DNA of 64,000 nt from Flavobacterium sp. SM15. GTDB taxonomy: Bacteria; Bacteroidota; Bacteroidia; Flavobacteriales; Flavobacteriaceae. The DNA lies in the NCBI RefSeq assembly GCF_022012335.1, contig NZ_JAKLTO010000002.1, forward strand, positions 62,001 to 126,000, in the 5' to 3' direction. The notes beneath the pieces are model-generated. The model ran no database searches. It saw only the letters and a list, made by a program, of their open reading frames with translations, and was not told the DNA's origin. Shown here piece after piece: positions 1 through 8,614 of this stretch; positions within the stretch are counted from its first letter, which is position 1, and the number at the start of each line of letters is the position of its first letter. Position numbers and translations under genes: made by a program.

Positions 1-81
1 TGCTCTTTGGGTCTGAATCCCATAATAAGCTGATTCAGGAACTTGCATATCCCCTAACAAATCGTTTTCTGTTCTGTACAT
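1..81 (-). CDS. aspA: Aspartate ammonia-lyase, N-terminal fragment (cut by window edge)
   Basis: Only the first 27 codons are inside the window, read on the reverse strand from an ATG at 81. The visible peptide starts MYRTENDLLGDMQVP and continues to ESAYYGIQTQRA. The pattern DLLG-x3-VP-x3-YYGIQT-x-RA is the characteristic N-terminus of the aspartase/fumarase superfamily, and the YYGIQT form fits aspartase or class II fumarase, with aspartase favoured. The enzyme would reversibly deaminate L-aspartate to fumarate and ammonia in the cytoplasm. The active-site signature lies outside the window, so fumarase C cannot be excluded. Confidence 0.75.
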   Translation of the reverse strand, partial: MYRTENDLLGDMQVPESAYYGIQTQRA

Positions 82-112
82 GATTTTTCAGTTTTGAGGA
101 ATAAATTTACAA

Positions 113-143
113 AAAAACCGCGACTACTTATGCAATCGCGGTT
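113..143 (-). terminator. Intrinsic terminator after the GlmU-like gene
   Basis: A 7-bp GC-rich stem ACCGCGA/TCGCGGT with flanking A/T pairs is followed on the reverse strand by a run of seven T residues. It sits just past the stop codon of the GlmU-like gene at 165. Confidence 0.75.
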
Positions 144-164
144 TCTATTTCTTGGAATAAAAGA

Positions 165-1340
165 CTATTCTTTTCGGTACTTTTTGGTTTCTTCAAAAAC
201 GTGTTCCATAATTTTAGCATCCTGTTCCGTAAAATCCACATGACGACGGGACATTACAATTTTAGCGGTTTGAAACGCTTTACTGGTCATATAGGTTGTA
301 AACCCTGAAGCGCCACCCCAAGAGAAACTCGGTACAAAATTGCGCGGAAAACCACTTCCGAAGATATTCGCAGAAACTCCCACAACGGTTCCGGTATTGA
401 ACATCGTATTGATTCCGCATTTGCTGTGATCACCCATCATGAGCCCGCAAAACTGCAAACCGGTTTTGGCAAAGCCTTCGGTTTCATAGCTCCACAATTT
501 TACTTCTTCGTAATTGTTTTTCAGGTTGGAATTGTTACTGTCTGCCCCGATGTTACACCATTCTCCTAAAACAGAATTTCCTAAAAAACCATCATGTCCT
601 TTGTTGGAATATCCGAAAAGAACAGAATTATTCACTTCGCCTCCAATTCTGGAATGAGGCCCAACAGTTGTAGCTCCGTATATTTTAGTAGCTAATTTCA
701 CTTGTGCTTCTTCGCACAAAGCAAACGGCCCGCGAATTACAGAACCTTCCATAATTTCAGAATTTTTCCCGATATAAATAGGTCCGGTTGAGGCATTTAA
801 GGTGACGAATTCTAACTTTGCTCCTTCTTCGATAAAAATATTTTCGGGTGCGATTACATTTACGCTCTTAGGAATAGGCTGTGAAAAACGTCCTTCGGTG
901 ACAAGCTCGAAGTCTTCACGCAAAGCCACATCATTTTTGGAAAAAATATCCCAAGTATTCTGGATTTGAATGCAGTCCTGAGTGTATTCGATGATTTCAT
1001 AAGTATCAAAATCCACTTCTTCCTGATTTTCCTTGCTGTAAAAAGCGATCACCTCATCGTTATAAAAAATCGCCTGATTTGCCTCTAAAGACCGTACCAT
1101 CTCCGAAAGAATGTCGTTAGGCAAAAACGAAGCATTGATCATGACGTTTTCTTCCATTTCCACCATGGGAAACTTTTCCATTAAATATTCTTCCGTTAAT
1201 GTGGTGGTGGTGTATCCTAAGTATTTTTCCCATTTTTCACGAATGGTTAAAATCCCGACACGGATATCGGCTACGGGACGGGTAAAGGTAAAAGGCAATA
1301 AAGCATTGCGAACAGTTCCGTCAAAAAGTATATAGTTCAT
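165..1340 (-). CDS. GlmU-like sugar-nucleotidyltransferase/acetyltransferase family protein
   Basis: 391 residues. The N-terminus opens NYILFDG-x2-RNALLPFTFTRP, typical of the Bacteroidota 'alternative GlmU' family rather than the LAAGxGTRM loop of classical GlmU. The second half carries irregular hexapeptide repeats expected of a left-handed beta-helix, as in acyltransferases (NIFIEEGAKLE, GPIYIGKNSEIMEGSVIRGP, GPHSRIGGEVNNS, CNIGADSNNSN). By family, it is thought to make UDP-GlcNAc for peptidoglycan and LPS, but the missing canonical nucleotide-binding loop means activity cannot be assumed. It is followed by a terminator and lies downstream of rpmE2 on the same strand, separated by another terminator, so it is probably transcribed alone. 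Confidence 0.8.
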   Translation of the reverse strand: MNYILFDGTVRNALLPFTFTRPVADIRVGILTIREKWEKYLGYTTTTLTEEYLMEKFPMVEMEENVMINASFLPNDILSEMVRSLEANQAIFYNDEVIAFYSKENQEEVDFDTYEIIEYTQDCIQIQNTWDIFSKNDVALREDFELVTEGRFSQPIPKSVNVIAPENIFIEEGAKLEFVTLNASTGPIYIGKNSEIMEGSVIRGPFALCEEAQVKLATKIYGATTVGPHSRIGGEVNNSVLFGYSNKGHDGFLGNSVLGEWCNIGADSNNSNLKNNYEEVKLWSYETEGFAKTGLQFCGLMMGDHSKCGINTMFNTGTVVGVSANIFGSGFPRNFVPSFSWGGASGFTTYMTSKAFQTAKIVMSRRHVDFTEQDAKIMEHVFEETKKYRKE

Positions 1341-1407
1341 GAGTATCGGTTTGTTTATTGGTTATCGGCAACCAAAACCAAAGTTACAAAGTTTTCGTTC
1401 AGATAAA

Positions 1408-1440
1408 AATAAAAAGCCTCCCAAAACTGAGAGGCTTTCA
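1408..1440 (-). terminator. Intrinsic terminator after rpmE2
   Basis: Reverse-strand hairpin AAAGCCTC/GAGGCTTT followed by a T-rich tract, 19 bases past the L31 stop codon. Confidence 0.7.
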
Positions 1441-1458
1441 AATCTATTGAAACAGCTA

Positions 1459-1710
1459 TTATTTGCTGAATTTCGCGTATTTGTTTTTGAATTTATCAAT
1501 ACGTCCTGCAGTATCGATAAGTTTCGATTTACCGGTATAGAAAGGGTGAGATGTTCTTGAAATCTCCATTTTGTATACTGGGTACTCTACACCGTCAACA
1601 GTGATGGTTTCTTTAGTTTCTACTGTAGATTTAGTAATGAATACATCTTCATTCGACATATCTTTGAAGGCTACTAATCTGTAATTTTCCGGGTGAATTC
1701 CTTTTTTCAT
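1459..1710 (-). CDS. rpmE2: 50S ribosomal protein L31, type B
   Basis: 83 residues, starting MKKGIHPENYRLVAFKDMS, a strong match to bacterial L31. The protein contains no cysteine at all, so the zinc-binding CxxC pair of type A L31 is absent. It also has the insertion and length (80-90 residues) of type B L31. It would sit on the large subunit near the central protuberance. In many bacteria the zinc-free paralog replaces the zinc form when zinc is scarce; in Flavobacterium-like genomes type B is often the only copy, so no zinc regulation is claimed. It has its own terminator downstream. Confidence 0.93.
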   Translation of the reverse strand: MKKGIHPENYRLVAFKDMSNEDVFITKSTVETKETITVDGVEYPVYKMEISRTSHPFYTGKSKLIDTAGRIDKFKNKYAKFSK

Positions 1711-1903
1711 GGTAAATCTTTTTTATTAATTGGTTACAGCTGTTCTGATGCTTTTATTCTCTAAAAGGTATAAACACACTGTAACTTTTTTGTTTATAAA
1801 CTTTTTATTTCAGGCTGCAAATTTACAACTATATTTTTAATTTCAAATAGTTGTGTAACTTTTTTTAAAGAACAGTAACTAACTGCTGATAGAGCAGAAT
1901 TCT

Positions 1904-1911
1904 TATATTTG
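1904..1911 (+). promoter_or_regulatory. -7 promoter element of the DUF4199 operon
   Basis: TATATTTG matches the Bacteroidota -7 consensus TAnnTTTG exactly and lies 32 bases before the DUF4199 ATG. No clear TTTG is seen at -33. Confidence 0.55.
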
Positions 1912-1942
1912 TAAATTATTTAAACCAAAAACAGAAACTATT

Positions 1943-2473
1943 ATGAATCCAATCATCAAACAAAACGGAATTAATTATGGTCTGGCCATGGGTATAATCT
2001 CCGTACTTTTTACCGCTTCCCTTTATGCAATAGACCTAAAGCTTTTCACCAATATGTGGTTAGGCATCATTATGATTGTTGTTTATCTTGTCATTGGTAT
2101 CATTCTGGTTTCAAAAACAAAAAAACAATTAAACGGTTTAATCACTTTTAAAGAAGCTTTTACCGTATATTTTATTGCCGCAGCTATCGGAGCAGCAATA
2201 TCCGTAGTATTCAACATCTTATTGTTTAATGTTATTGATCCGGCTGCAAAGGAAACCCTAAACAACGAAGTAATCGAGTACACGGTAAACATGATGAAAA
2301 AAGCCGGCACTCCAAGCGATAAATTAAAAGAAATCGTTGAGAAAATGCAAGAAACAGACAATTATTCTGTTGGAAATCAATCTAAAGGACTTGTTTTCAG
2401 TTTGATTTTTTCTGCCATTTTCGGATCGCTTTTAGCTTTAATTTTCAGAAACAAAACATCGAACTTAGAATAA
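1943..2473 (+). CDS. DUF4199 membrane protein
   Basis: 176 residues with four predicted transmembrane stretches: roughly 13-32, 38-56, 75-100 and 150-170. The third is followed by a charged loop (about 100-148, helical, Lys/Glu-rich). The pattern of paired N-terminal helices, a KxxxG-x-ITFKEAF-type motif before the third helix and a C-terminal helix fits DUF4199, a Bacteroidota family of unknown function. It begins an operon: the glycosyltransferase starts four bases after its stop. In this group of bacteria DUF4199 genes commonly sit next to dolichol-phosphate-mannose-synthase-like glycosyltransferases, which suggests a shared envelope-lipid role, but this is inference from neighbourhood only. 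Confidence 0.8.
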   Translation: MNPIIKQNGINYGLAMGIISVLFTASLYAIDLKLFTNMWLGIIMIVVYLVIGIILVSKTKKQLNGLITFKEAFTVYFIAAAIGAAISVVFNILLFNVIDPAAKETLNNEVIEYTVNMMKKAGTPSDKLKEIVEKMQETDNYSVGNQSKGLVFSLIFSAIFGSLLALIFRNKTSNLE

Positions 2474-2477
2474 TTTA

Positions 2478-3434
2478 ATGAATTTATCCATCATAATTCC
2501 TTTACTGAACGAACAGGAATCGTTACCCGAGCTGCATTCGTGGATCGTGAAAGTCATGAAAGAAAACAATTTCTCTTATGAAGTTCTTTTTATTGACGAC
2601 GGTAGCACCGACAATTCCTGGAACACCATCGAAGCACTTTCGGCAGAAAACCCGAACGTTAAAGGAATTCGTTTTTTACGCAATTACGGGAAATCTCAGG
2701 CACTACATGCTGGTTTTGCCAAAGCTCAAGGCGATGTCATCATCACTATGGATGCCGATTTACAGGACTCACCCGATGAAATCCCTGGGCTTTTCAATAT
2801 GATTACCAAAGATAATTACGATTTGGTGTCCGGCTGGAAAAAGAAGCGCTATGATTCAGTCGTTGCTAAAAACCTGCCTTCAAAATTGTTTAATTGGGCA
2901 GCCCGAAAAACTTCCGGCGTTCATCTGAACGATTTCAACTGTGGTTTGAAAGCCTACAAAAACATTGTGGTAAAAAACGTGGAAGTTTCAGGCGAAATGC
3001 ACCGTTATATTCCGGTTTTGGCAAAAAATGCCGGCTTTGGTAACATTGGCGAAAAAGTCGTGATTCATCAGGCGCGCAAATACGGTTCGTCTAAATTCGG
3101 AATGAGCCGCTTTGTTAATGGCTTTCTGGATTTGATCACGATTTGGTTTTTATCGAAATTCGGTAAACGCCCAATGCACTTGTTTGGCGCTTTAGGTGTA
3201 ATTATGTTCCTGATCGGTTTTTTATCCGCAGGCTACATCGGAATTATGAAATTATACAAAATTTACAGCCACGAACAGGCTATTTTGGTAACCAACAACC
3301 CTTGGTTTTATATTGCTTTAACTACAATGATCATCGGAACACAACTTTTTCTTGCCGGGTTTCTGGGTGAGATAATTTTACGAACAAAAAACAACGAAGA
3401 ACGCTACAAGATTGCCAAGGAAATCAACCTGTAA
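2478..3434 (+). CDS. Family 2 glycosyltransferase (DPM1/ArnC-like)
   Basis: 318 residues. A GT-A domain covers about 1-220, with the nucleotide-binding motif IDDGSTD (39-45), the metal-binding DADLQD (92-97) and a QARKYGSSKFG stretch typical of polyprenyl-phosphate glycosyltransferases. Two transmembrane helices follow near 232-258 and 272-297, so the enzyme is anchored in the inner membrane with its active site in the cytoplasm. It probably transfers a sugar from a nucleotide donor to undecaprenyl phosphate. Sugar and acceptor cannot be told from sequence. It is translationally close to DUF4199 upstream, and a phosphosugar mutase follows 29 bases downstream. Confidence 0.88.
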   Translation: MNLSIIIPLLNEQESLPELHSWIVKVMKENNFSYEVLFIDDGSTDNSWNTIEALSAENPNVKGIRFLRNYGKSQALHAGFAKAQGDVIITMDADLQDSPDEIPGLFNMITKDNYDLVSGWKKKRYDSVVAKNLPSKLFNWAARKTSGVHLNDFNCGLKAYKNIVVKNVEVSGEMHRYIPVLAKNAGFGNIGEKVVIHQARKYGSSKFGMSRFVNGFLDLITIWFLSKFGKRPMHLFGALGVIMFLIGFLSAGYIGIMKLYKIYSHEQAILVTNNPWFYIALTTMIIGTQLFLAGFLGEIILRTKNNEERYKIAKEINL

Positions 3435-3463
3435 TCTTAGTAAAATTAAAAAACATTGAAGTA

Positions 3464-5191
3464 ATGCACATTGAAAAAGCAATTTTAGACAAAGTAAACG
3501 TTTGGCTTTCCCCAACTTTTGATAACGAAACTCATCAGGCCATCCGCGAAATGATGACTTCTGCACCAAAGGAATTAGAAGACAGTTTCTATAAAAACTT
3601 AGAATTCGGAACCGGAGGAATGCGCGGTATTATGGGCATCGGAACCAACCGTATCAACAAATACACTTTAGGAAGAAATACTCAAGGGCTTTCCCAATAT
3701 TTAAAGCAATCCTTTCCGGGAGAACAGATCAAAGTTGCCATTGCTTACGATTGCCGTCATAACAGTGACACACTTGCTCAATTGGTAGCCAATGTTTTTT
3801 CGGCAAACGGCATCAAAGTGTTTTTATTTTCCGACATGCGTCCTACTCCGGAATTATCGTTTACGGTAAAGCAATTAGGTTGTCATTCCGGAATCGTATT
3901 AACCGCTTCACACAACCCGCCGGAATACAATGGTTACAAAGTATATTGGCAAGACGGAGGACAATTGGTTCCACCACAGGACAATGAAATCATTCAAATC
4001 ATCGAATCCTTGGATTACAGCGAAATTAAATTTGAAGCCAATCCGGATTTAATCGAATATATTGATACGGAATTGGATAATGCTTTTATCGATTCTTGTA
4101 TTGAAAATGCAACGTTTAACACTTCGGCTGCAGCCAAAGAAAATTTAAAAATTGTTTTCACTTCGCTTCACGGAACTTCCATTAAATTGGTTCCCGATGT
4201 TTTGGCTAAAGCTGGCTATTCCAATGTGGAAATCGTTAAAGAACAAGCTGAACCTAACGGAAACTTCCCAACAGTGGTTTCACCAAACCCTGAAGAACCG
4301 GAAGCTTTAACCATGGCGCTGGAATTGGCCGAGAAAACAAATGCAGATATCGTTATCGGTACCGATCCAGATTCTGACCGTTTAGGAGTAGCCGTTCGTG
4401 ACAACAATGGCAAAATGATCTTATTAAATGGAAACCAAACCATGGTTGTCATGACACATTTTCTGCTTCAGCAATGGAAAAAACAAGGAAAACTAACTGG
4501 AACAGAATTTGTTGGATCAACCATCGTATCTACACCAATGATGTTAGAGCTAGCTTCTGGATTTGATGTGGAATGCAAAGTAGGTTTAACCGGCTTTAAA
4601 TGGATCGCCAAAATGATCAAGGATTTCCCGAATCAGAAGTTCATTGGTGGTGGTGAAGAAAGTTTCGGTTTTATGGTGGGCGATTCCGTTCGCGATAAAG
4701 ATGCGGTGGCTTCTACCCTTCTGGTTTGCGAAATTGCAGCGCAGGCAAAAGAAAAAGGAAGTTCTTTATATAAAGAATTACAACAGATGTATGTAGATTT
4801 TGGTCTTTACAAAGAACACCTGATTTCCATCACCAAAAAAGGAATGGACGGCGCCAGCGAAATCAAACAGATGATGGTGGATTTACGCGAAAACCCCGTA
4901 AAAGAAATCAACGGTCAACGCGTTGTTTGCATCGAAGATTATCAGTCTTCAAAAGGTAAAGATTTAATGAACGGAGAAGAATTCGGGATTGAAATTCCAA
5001 AATCGAATGTTCTTATTTACTATCTGGAAGACGGCAGTAAAATCTGTGCACGCCCAAGCGGAACCGAACCTAAAATAAAGTTTTACTTCAGTGTGAACTG
5101 CGCCATTGAAAGCGTTAGTGAACTTCATGAAGCTGAAGCTTATCTGGATAACAAAATCAAAAACATCATTGCTGAAATGCAATTGAACTAA
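3464..5191 (+). CDS. Phospho-sugar mutase (phosphoglucomutase/phosphomannomutase)
   Basis: 575 residues, the length of the long alpha-D-phosphohexomutases. All four signature loops are present: the phosphoserine loop TASHNPP (Ser about 149), the magnesium loop GTDPDSDR (about 300), the sugar-specificity loop GGGEESFG (about 396) and the phosphate-binding loop RPSGTEPK (about 530). It interconverts hexose 1- and 6-phosphates, feeding nucleotide-sugar synthesis and central metabolism. Glucose versus mannose preference cannot be decided, though the GEESFG loop is commonest in PgcA-type phosphoglucomutases. The ABC exporter gene begins three bases after its stop, indicating one transcript. Confidence 0.92.
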   Translation: MHIEKAILDKVNVWLSPTFDNETHQAIREMMTSAPKELEDSFYKNLEFGTGGMRGIMGIGTNRINKYTLGRNTQGLSQYLKQSFPGEQIKVAIAYDCRHNSDTLAQLVANVFSANGIKVFLFSDMRPTPELSFTVKQLGCHSGIVLTASHNPPEYNGYKVYWQDGGQLVPPQDNEIIQIIESLDYSEIKFEANPDLIEYIDTELDNAFIDSCIENATFNTSAAAKENLKIVFTSLHGTSIKLVPDVLAKAGYSNVEIVKEQAEPNGNFPTVVSPNPEEPEALTMALELAEKTNADIVIGTDPDSDRLGVAVRDNNGKMILLNGNQTMVVMTHFLLQQWKKQGKLTGTEFVGSTIVSTPMMLELASGFDVECKVGLTGFKWIAKMIKDFPNQKFIGGGEESFGFMVGDSVRDKDAVASTLLVCEIAAQAKEKGSSLYKELQQMYVDFGLYKEHLISITKKGMDGASEIKQMMVDLRENPVKEINGQRVVCIEDYQSSKGKDLMNGEEFGIEIPKSNVLIYYLEDGSKICARPSGTEPKIKFYFSVNCAIESVSELHEAEAYLDNKIKNIIAEMQLN

Positions 5192-5194
5192 TTA

Positions 5195-7042
5195 ATGGAC
5201 AGCAATTTATTAAAAATACTTCCTTACGCACTTCGATATAAATCACATATCGTGTGGAATGTAACGTACAACATTCTTTATGCACTTTTCAGCACTTTGT
5301 CTTTCATTGCGCTGATCCCAATGATGCAGGTACTTTTCGACAATGCAGAAAAAGTTACCGAAAAACCCGTTTTCGAAGGCATTGGAAGTCTTATGAATTT
5401 TTCAAAAAACTATCTTTACTACCACATCACAACCTTATCGGAGCTGAAGGGCCCACAATACGCTTTGATGTTGGTAGTCGCTTTGGTAATTTCCACTTTT
5501 CTTTTTAAAAACATTTTTAACTATCTGGCATCTTACCATATAATGCATTTAAAAAATGGTGTTTTAAGGGATTTAAGAACTACCATGTACGATAAAATCA
5601 TTGAGTTACCGATTTCCTATTATTCCGAAAAGAGAAAAGGAGATGTAATGGCTAGAATGTTAGGTGATGTTAACGAAGTACAAAATTCATTCTTTTCAAT
5701 TCTGGAATTAATTATTAAGGAACCTTTAACCATTGTTTTTGCAATTGTTTCGATGCTTGCTATCAGTGTAAAACTGACGTTGTTTGTTTTCATTTTCATT
5801 CCAATTTCGGGTTTTGTTATTTCAAGAATTGGCAAGAACCTGAAATCAAAATCTGTAAAAGCACAAAATGAAGCCGGATTCTTAATTTCAATTGTAGAAG
5901 AAAGTTTAAGTGGTTTAAAAGTAGTAAAAAGTTATAATGCTGAAGGTTCTTTTAAAAATAGATTTAACGATTCGGTTAACCGCTTATTGAAGCTATCCAA
6001 CAGCATTGGCAACAAAAACAACCTGGCTTCCCCTCTGAGTGAATTCATGGGAATCGTAGTTATTGCCATCCTTCTTTGGTATGGTGGACAGATGGTACTT
6101 TTGGAAAAAGCCGCCAATGGAAAACCTCTTTTGGATGGCGCCGCTTTCTTAGCCTATATGGGATTAGCATACAATATTTTAACTCCCGCCAAGGCAATTT
6201 CCAAAGCTTCTTATTCCGTTAAAAACGGATTAGCTGCTGCAGAACGTGTTTTTGAAGTACTGGAAGTAGAGAATGAAATCCAGAACAAACCCAATGCAGT
6301 TCAAAAAACTACTTTTGACAACAAAATTTCCATTGAAAACATTAATTTCCGATACGAAGAAGAAAATGTGCTGAAGAACTTTTCACTCGAAATTCCTAAA
6401 GGAAAAACCGTTGCTCTTGTAGGGCAATCCGGAAGCGGAAAAAGTACAATTGCCAACTTACTGACTCGTTTTTATGACGTTCAGGAAGGAAGTGTAAAAA
6501 TTGACAGTGTTGACATAAAAGACATCAACATGCATTCCTTACGAGGTTTGATGGGCTTGGTAACTCAAGACAGTATTTTATTTAACGACACCATCAAGAA
6601 AAACATTTTACTCGGGAAGCCTAATGCTACCGATGAAGAAATCATCGAAGCTTTAAAAATTGCCAATGCCTACGAATTCGTGAAAGACTTACCCAACGGA
6701 ATAGAAACTAATATCGGGGATGCCGGAAACAAACTCTCCGGAGGTCAAAAACAACGTCTTTCCATTGCGCGTGCGGTGCTTAAAAATCCGCCGATTATGA
6801 TTTTGGACGAAGCGACTTCAGCTCTTGACACCGAAAGCGAGCGTTTGGTTCAACAAGCCTTGGAGAACATGATGCAAAACCGAACTTCTGTTGTAATTGC
6901 ACACCGTTTATCAACTATTCAAAAAGCGGATAAAATTGTGGTAATGCAAAAAGGAGAAATTGTAGAACAGGGAACCCATGAAGAACTTTTAGCGAAAAAC
7001 GGATCGTATTCCAAATTGGTGATGCTTCAATCCTTTGAGTAG
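5195..7042 (+). CDS. MsbA-like ABC exporter, fused permease and ATPase
   Basis: 615 residues. The N-terminal half is a type IV exporter membrane domain with six helices; the extracytoplasmic loop after helix 1 is longer than usual. The ATPase domain has Walker A GQSGSGKS (about 410), signature LSGGQKQ (about 514), Walker B IMILDEATSALD (about 534) and the H-loop IAHRLST. The family exports lipids, lipid-linked sugars or drugs. Its place behind a polyprenyl-phosphate glycosyltransferase and a hexomutase makes a lipid or glycolipid substrate plausible, but this is context only. It is the last gene of the operon beginning at 1943. Confidence 0.88.
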   Translation: MDSNLLKILPYALRYKSHIVWNVTYNILYALFSTLSFIALIPMMQVLFDNAEKVTEKPVFEGIGSLMNFSKNYLYYHITTLSELKGPQYALMLVVALVISTFLFKNIFNYLASYHIMHLKNGVLRDLRTTMYDKIIELPISYYSEKRKGDVMARMLGDVNEVQNSFFSILELIIKEPLTIVFAIVSMLAISVKLTLFVFIFIPISGFVISRIGKNLKSKSVKAQNEAGFLISIVEESLSGLKVVKSYNAEGSFKNRFNDSVNRLLKLSNSIGNKNNLASPLSEFMGIVVIAILLWYGGQMVLLEKAANGKPLLDGAAFLAYMGLAYNILTPAKAISKASYSVKNGLAAAERVFEVLEVENEIQNKPNAVQKTTFDNKISIENINFRYEEENVLKNFSLEIPKGKTVALVGQSGSGKSTIANLLTRFYDVQEGSVKIDSVDIKDINMHSLRGLMGLVTQDSILFNDTIKKNILLGKPNATDEEIIEALKIANAYEFVKDLPNGIETNIGDAGNKLSGGQKQRLSIARAVLKNPPIMILDEATSALDTESERLVQQALENMMQNRTSVVIAHRLSTIQKADKIVVMQKGEIVEQGTHEELLAKNGSYSKLVMLQSFE

Positions 7043-7109
7043 TCATTCCAGAATTCTGAGGTTTTTCAGGTTGATCAATTATTAGAATTACTAAAATTAC
7101 ACAACATTA

Positions 7110-7811
7110 ATGTACGTAAAAAACCCAAATATAAAGCTTCCAGAAAATCCGGACACTGTTATTTGGAAGTACATGGATTTGTCTAAATTTTTGGATATTT
7201 TAATCTCCGGAAAAATGTTTATGTCGCGTTCCGACAAGTTTGAAGATCAATACGAAGGAACCTTTAGCGAACCTACTTTTGAGGAGATCAAAAAGATTTC
7301 TGAAAACAATCCGAAGTTTTTGGACTACTACAAATCTCATCGTGAAAATGTAGTGATCAGCAGCTGGCACACCAATGAATACGAAAGTTTTGCCATGTGG
7401 CAGGTTTTTACCAAAAATAACGAAGGATTGGCTATTCAGTCTACCATTGGAAAGTTAAAAGAAGCCTTGGCAATGGAACGCAATTTTGAGCAATACATTG
7501 GAGAAGTAAATTACATCGACTATAAAAAAGAACTGATTCCCTTTGATGATGCGTTTTTCCCTTTTCTGTTCAAACGCAAGAGTTTTCAGTACGAGAACGA
7601 GATCCGGGTTATTTCCGATGTTACACCTCAAAAACTATCAATTAATGAAGGTTTAAAAATTGATGTAGACATTACCAAAATGATTGAAAAAATCTACATC
7701 CATCCTAAAAGTGAAAATTGGTATAAAAAACTTGTTATTGAGGTTGTATCCAAGTTAGGTTTTGACTTCACCATTGAAAAATCGGATTTGGAAAGCGATA
7801 TTTTGATATAA
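7110..7811 (+). CDS. DUF2971 family protein
   Basis: 233 residues, no signal peptide or membrane segment. It opens with a proline/asparagine-rich stretch, then the pattern VIWKYMDLSKFLDIL-x-SGKMFMSRSDKFEDQYEG, and has WHTNEYESFAMWQVF in the middle (about 92-106). These are hallmarks of DUF2971, a family of unknown biochemical function often found in accessory and defence-associated regions. Here it stands alone, 67 bases after the ABC exporter, and ends in a bidirectional terminator. No partner gene suggests a defence role in this window. Confidence 0.8.
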   Translation: MYVKNPNIKLPENPDTVIWKYMDLSKFLDILISGKMFMSRSDKFEDQYEGTFSEPTFEEIKKISENNPKFLDYYKSHRENVVISSWHTNEYESFAMWQVFTKNNEGLAIQSTIGKLKEALAMERNFEQYIGEVNYIDYKKELIPFDDAFFPFLFKRKSFQYENEIRVISDVTPQKLSINEGLKIDVDITKMIEKIYIHPKSENWYKKLVIEVVSKLGFDFTIEKSDLESDILI

Positions 7812-7842
7812 AAAAAAGCGAACCTAAGTTCGCTTTTTTTAT
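7812..7842. terminator. Bidirectional intrinsic terminator
   Basis: Stem AGCGAAC/GTTCGCT with a CTAA loop, seven A before and seven T after, lying exactly between two convergent stop codons (7811 forward and 7839 reverse). It can serve both strands. Confidence 0.85.
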
Positions 7843-8570
7843 TTAACTATTTCAATCGGTTCGTATTGCTCTGCTTTCCATTCTCTGGCAAGAAGATTGA
7901 CAAAGTAATAATGCACCTTATCATTTTTATCAAAAGCGCCATTTTTGTTATTATCTTCAATAGTTCTAAAATAAAGACGATTCTGAACATCAATCACACT
8001 CCAATCAATTAATTCTTGTAATTCCGGAGATAGTTTAGTGAACTTTGTTCCGTTAAAATTACTTATGTAAAGTGCTTTAATATCATTGGAATCGATCTTA
8101 CTGTCTCTGTTCGTGTCCGAATCAACCAAAGCATAAACCAAAATTTGCTTTTTACTTCTATCGGCTATTGTATTCAAATAGGTCGCGGTTTGAATCTGAA
8201 TCACCTTATCCGTTAAAGGACGTAATGCGGTAGAATCAACGTGTTGAAATTTTAGGTTTTCAAAATAACCGGTCAACTCAAAACGATTATAGTTCGACAA
8301 GGCATAACTCACCGAATTTGTTTTACTGGAACCATAACTGCTACGTTCCGCCGAGACACGCACATCTCCGATTGCATGAATCAGATAACGAGTACCTTCC
8401 ATGTTGATGGGTAAATCGGCAATTTTAATCTGAGAGGAATCCCTTTTCACCTGATGTTCTGAAGCAGACTTATTCTCTTCGTAAATTACTTTAGGTTTTT
8501 CGGTTTCCTGTTTACAGCTCGCCAAAAAGGCAAAAGCGGAAAACAAAAGATAGGTTTGAATTTTTTTCAT
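7839..8570 (-). CDS. Lipoprotein with EF-hand-like calcium loops
   Basis: 243 residues. The N-terminal signal peptide ends in a lipobox FLASC (Cys about 19), so the mature protein should be lipid-anchored. Two acidic loops resemble EF-hand or dockerin calcium sites: DSDTNRDSKIDSND near 150-163 and DNNKNGAFDKND near 206-217. Spacing between them (about 55 residues) is longer than in a classic EF-hand pair, and the sequence between is beta-rich. I do not recognise the family; it is probably an uncharacterised Bacteroidota lipoprotein. It lies 44 bases downstream of the TonB receptor on the same strand and may be its surface or periplasmic partner. Confidence 0.75.
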   Translation of the reverse strand: MKKIQTYLLFSAFAFLASCKQETEKPKVIYEENKSASEHQVKRDSSQIKIADLPINMEGTRYLIHAIGDVRVSAERSSYGSSKTNSVSYALSNYNRFELTGYFENLKFQHVDSTALRPLTDKVIQIQTATYLNTIADRSKKQILVYALVDSDTNRDSKIDSNDIKALYISNFNGTKFTKLSPELQELIDWSVIDVQNRLYFRTIEDNNKNGAFDKNDKVHYYFVNLLAREWKAEQYEPIEIVK

Positions 8571-8614
8571 CCTCTTTGATTTTGTCTATCAAATATAAAA
8601 CTTTTACAAACGAA

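Noticed and set aside
7110..7811. DUF2971 protein as part of a defence island
   Set aside because: It stands alone between metabolic and envelope genes; no restriction, nuclease or Abi-like neighbours.
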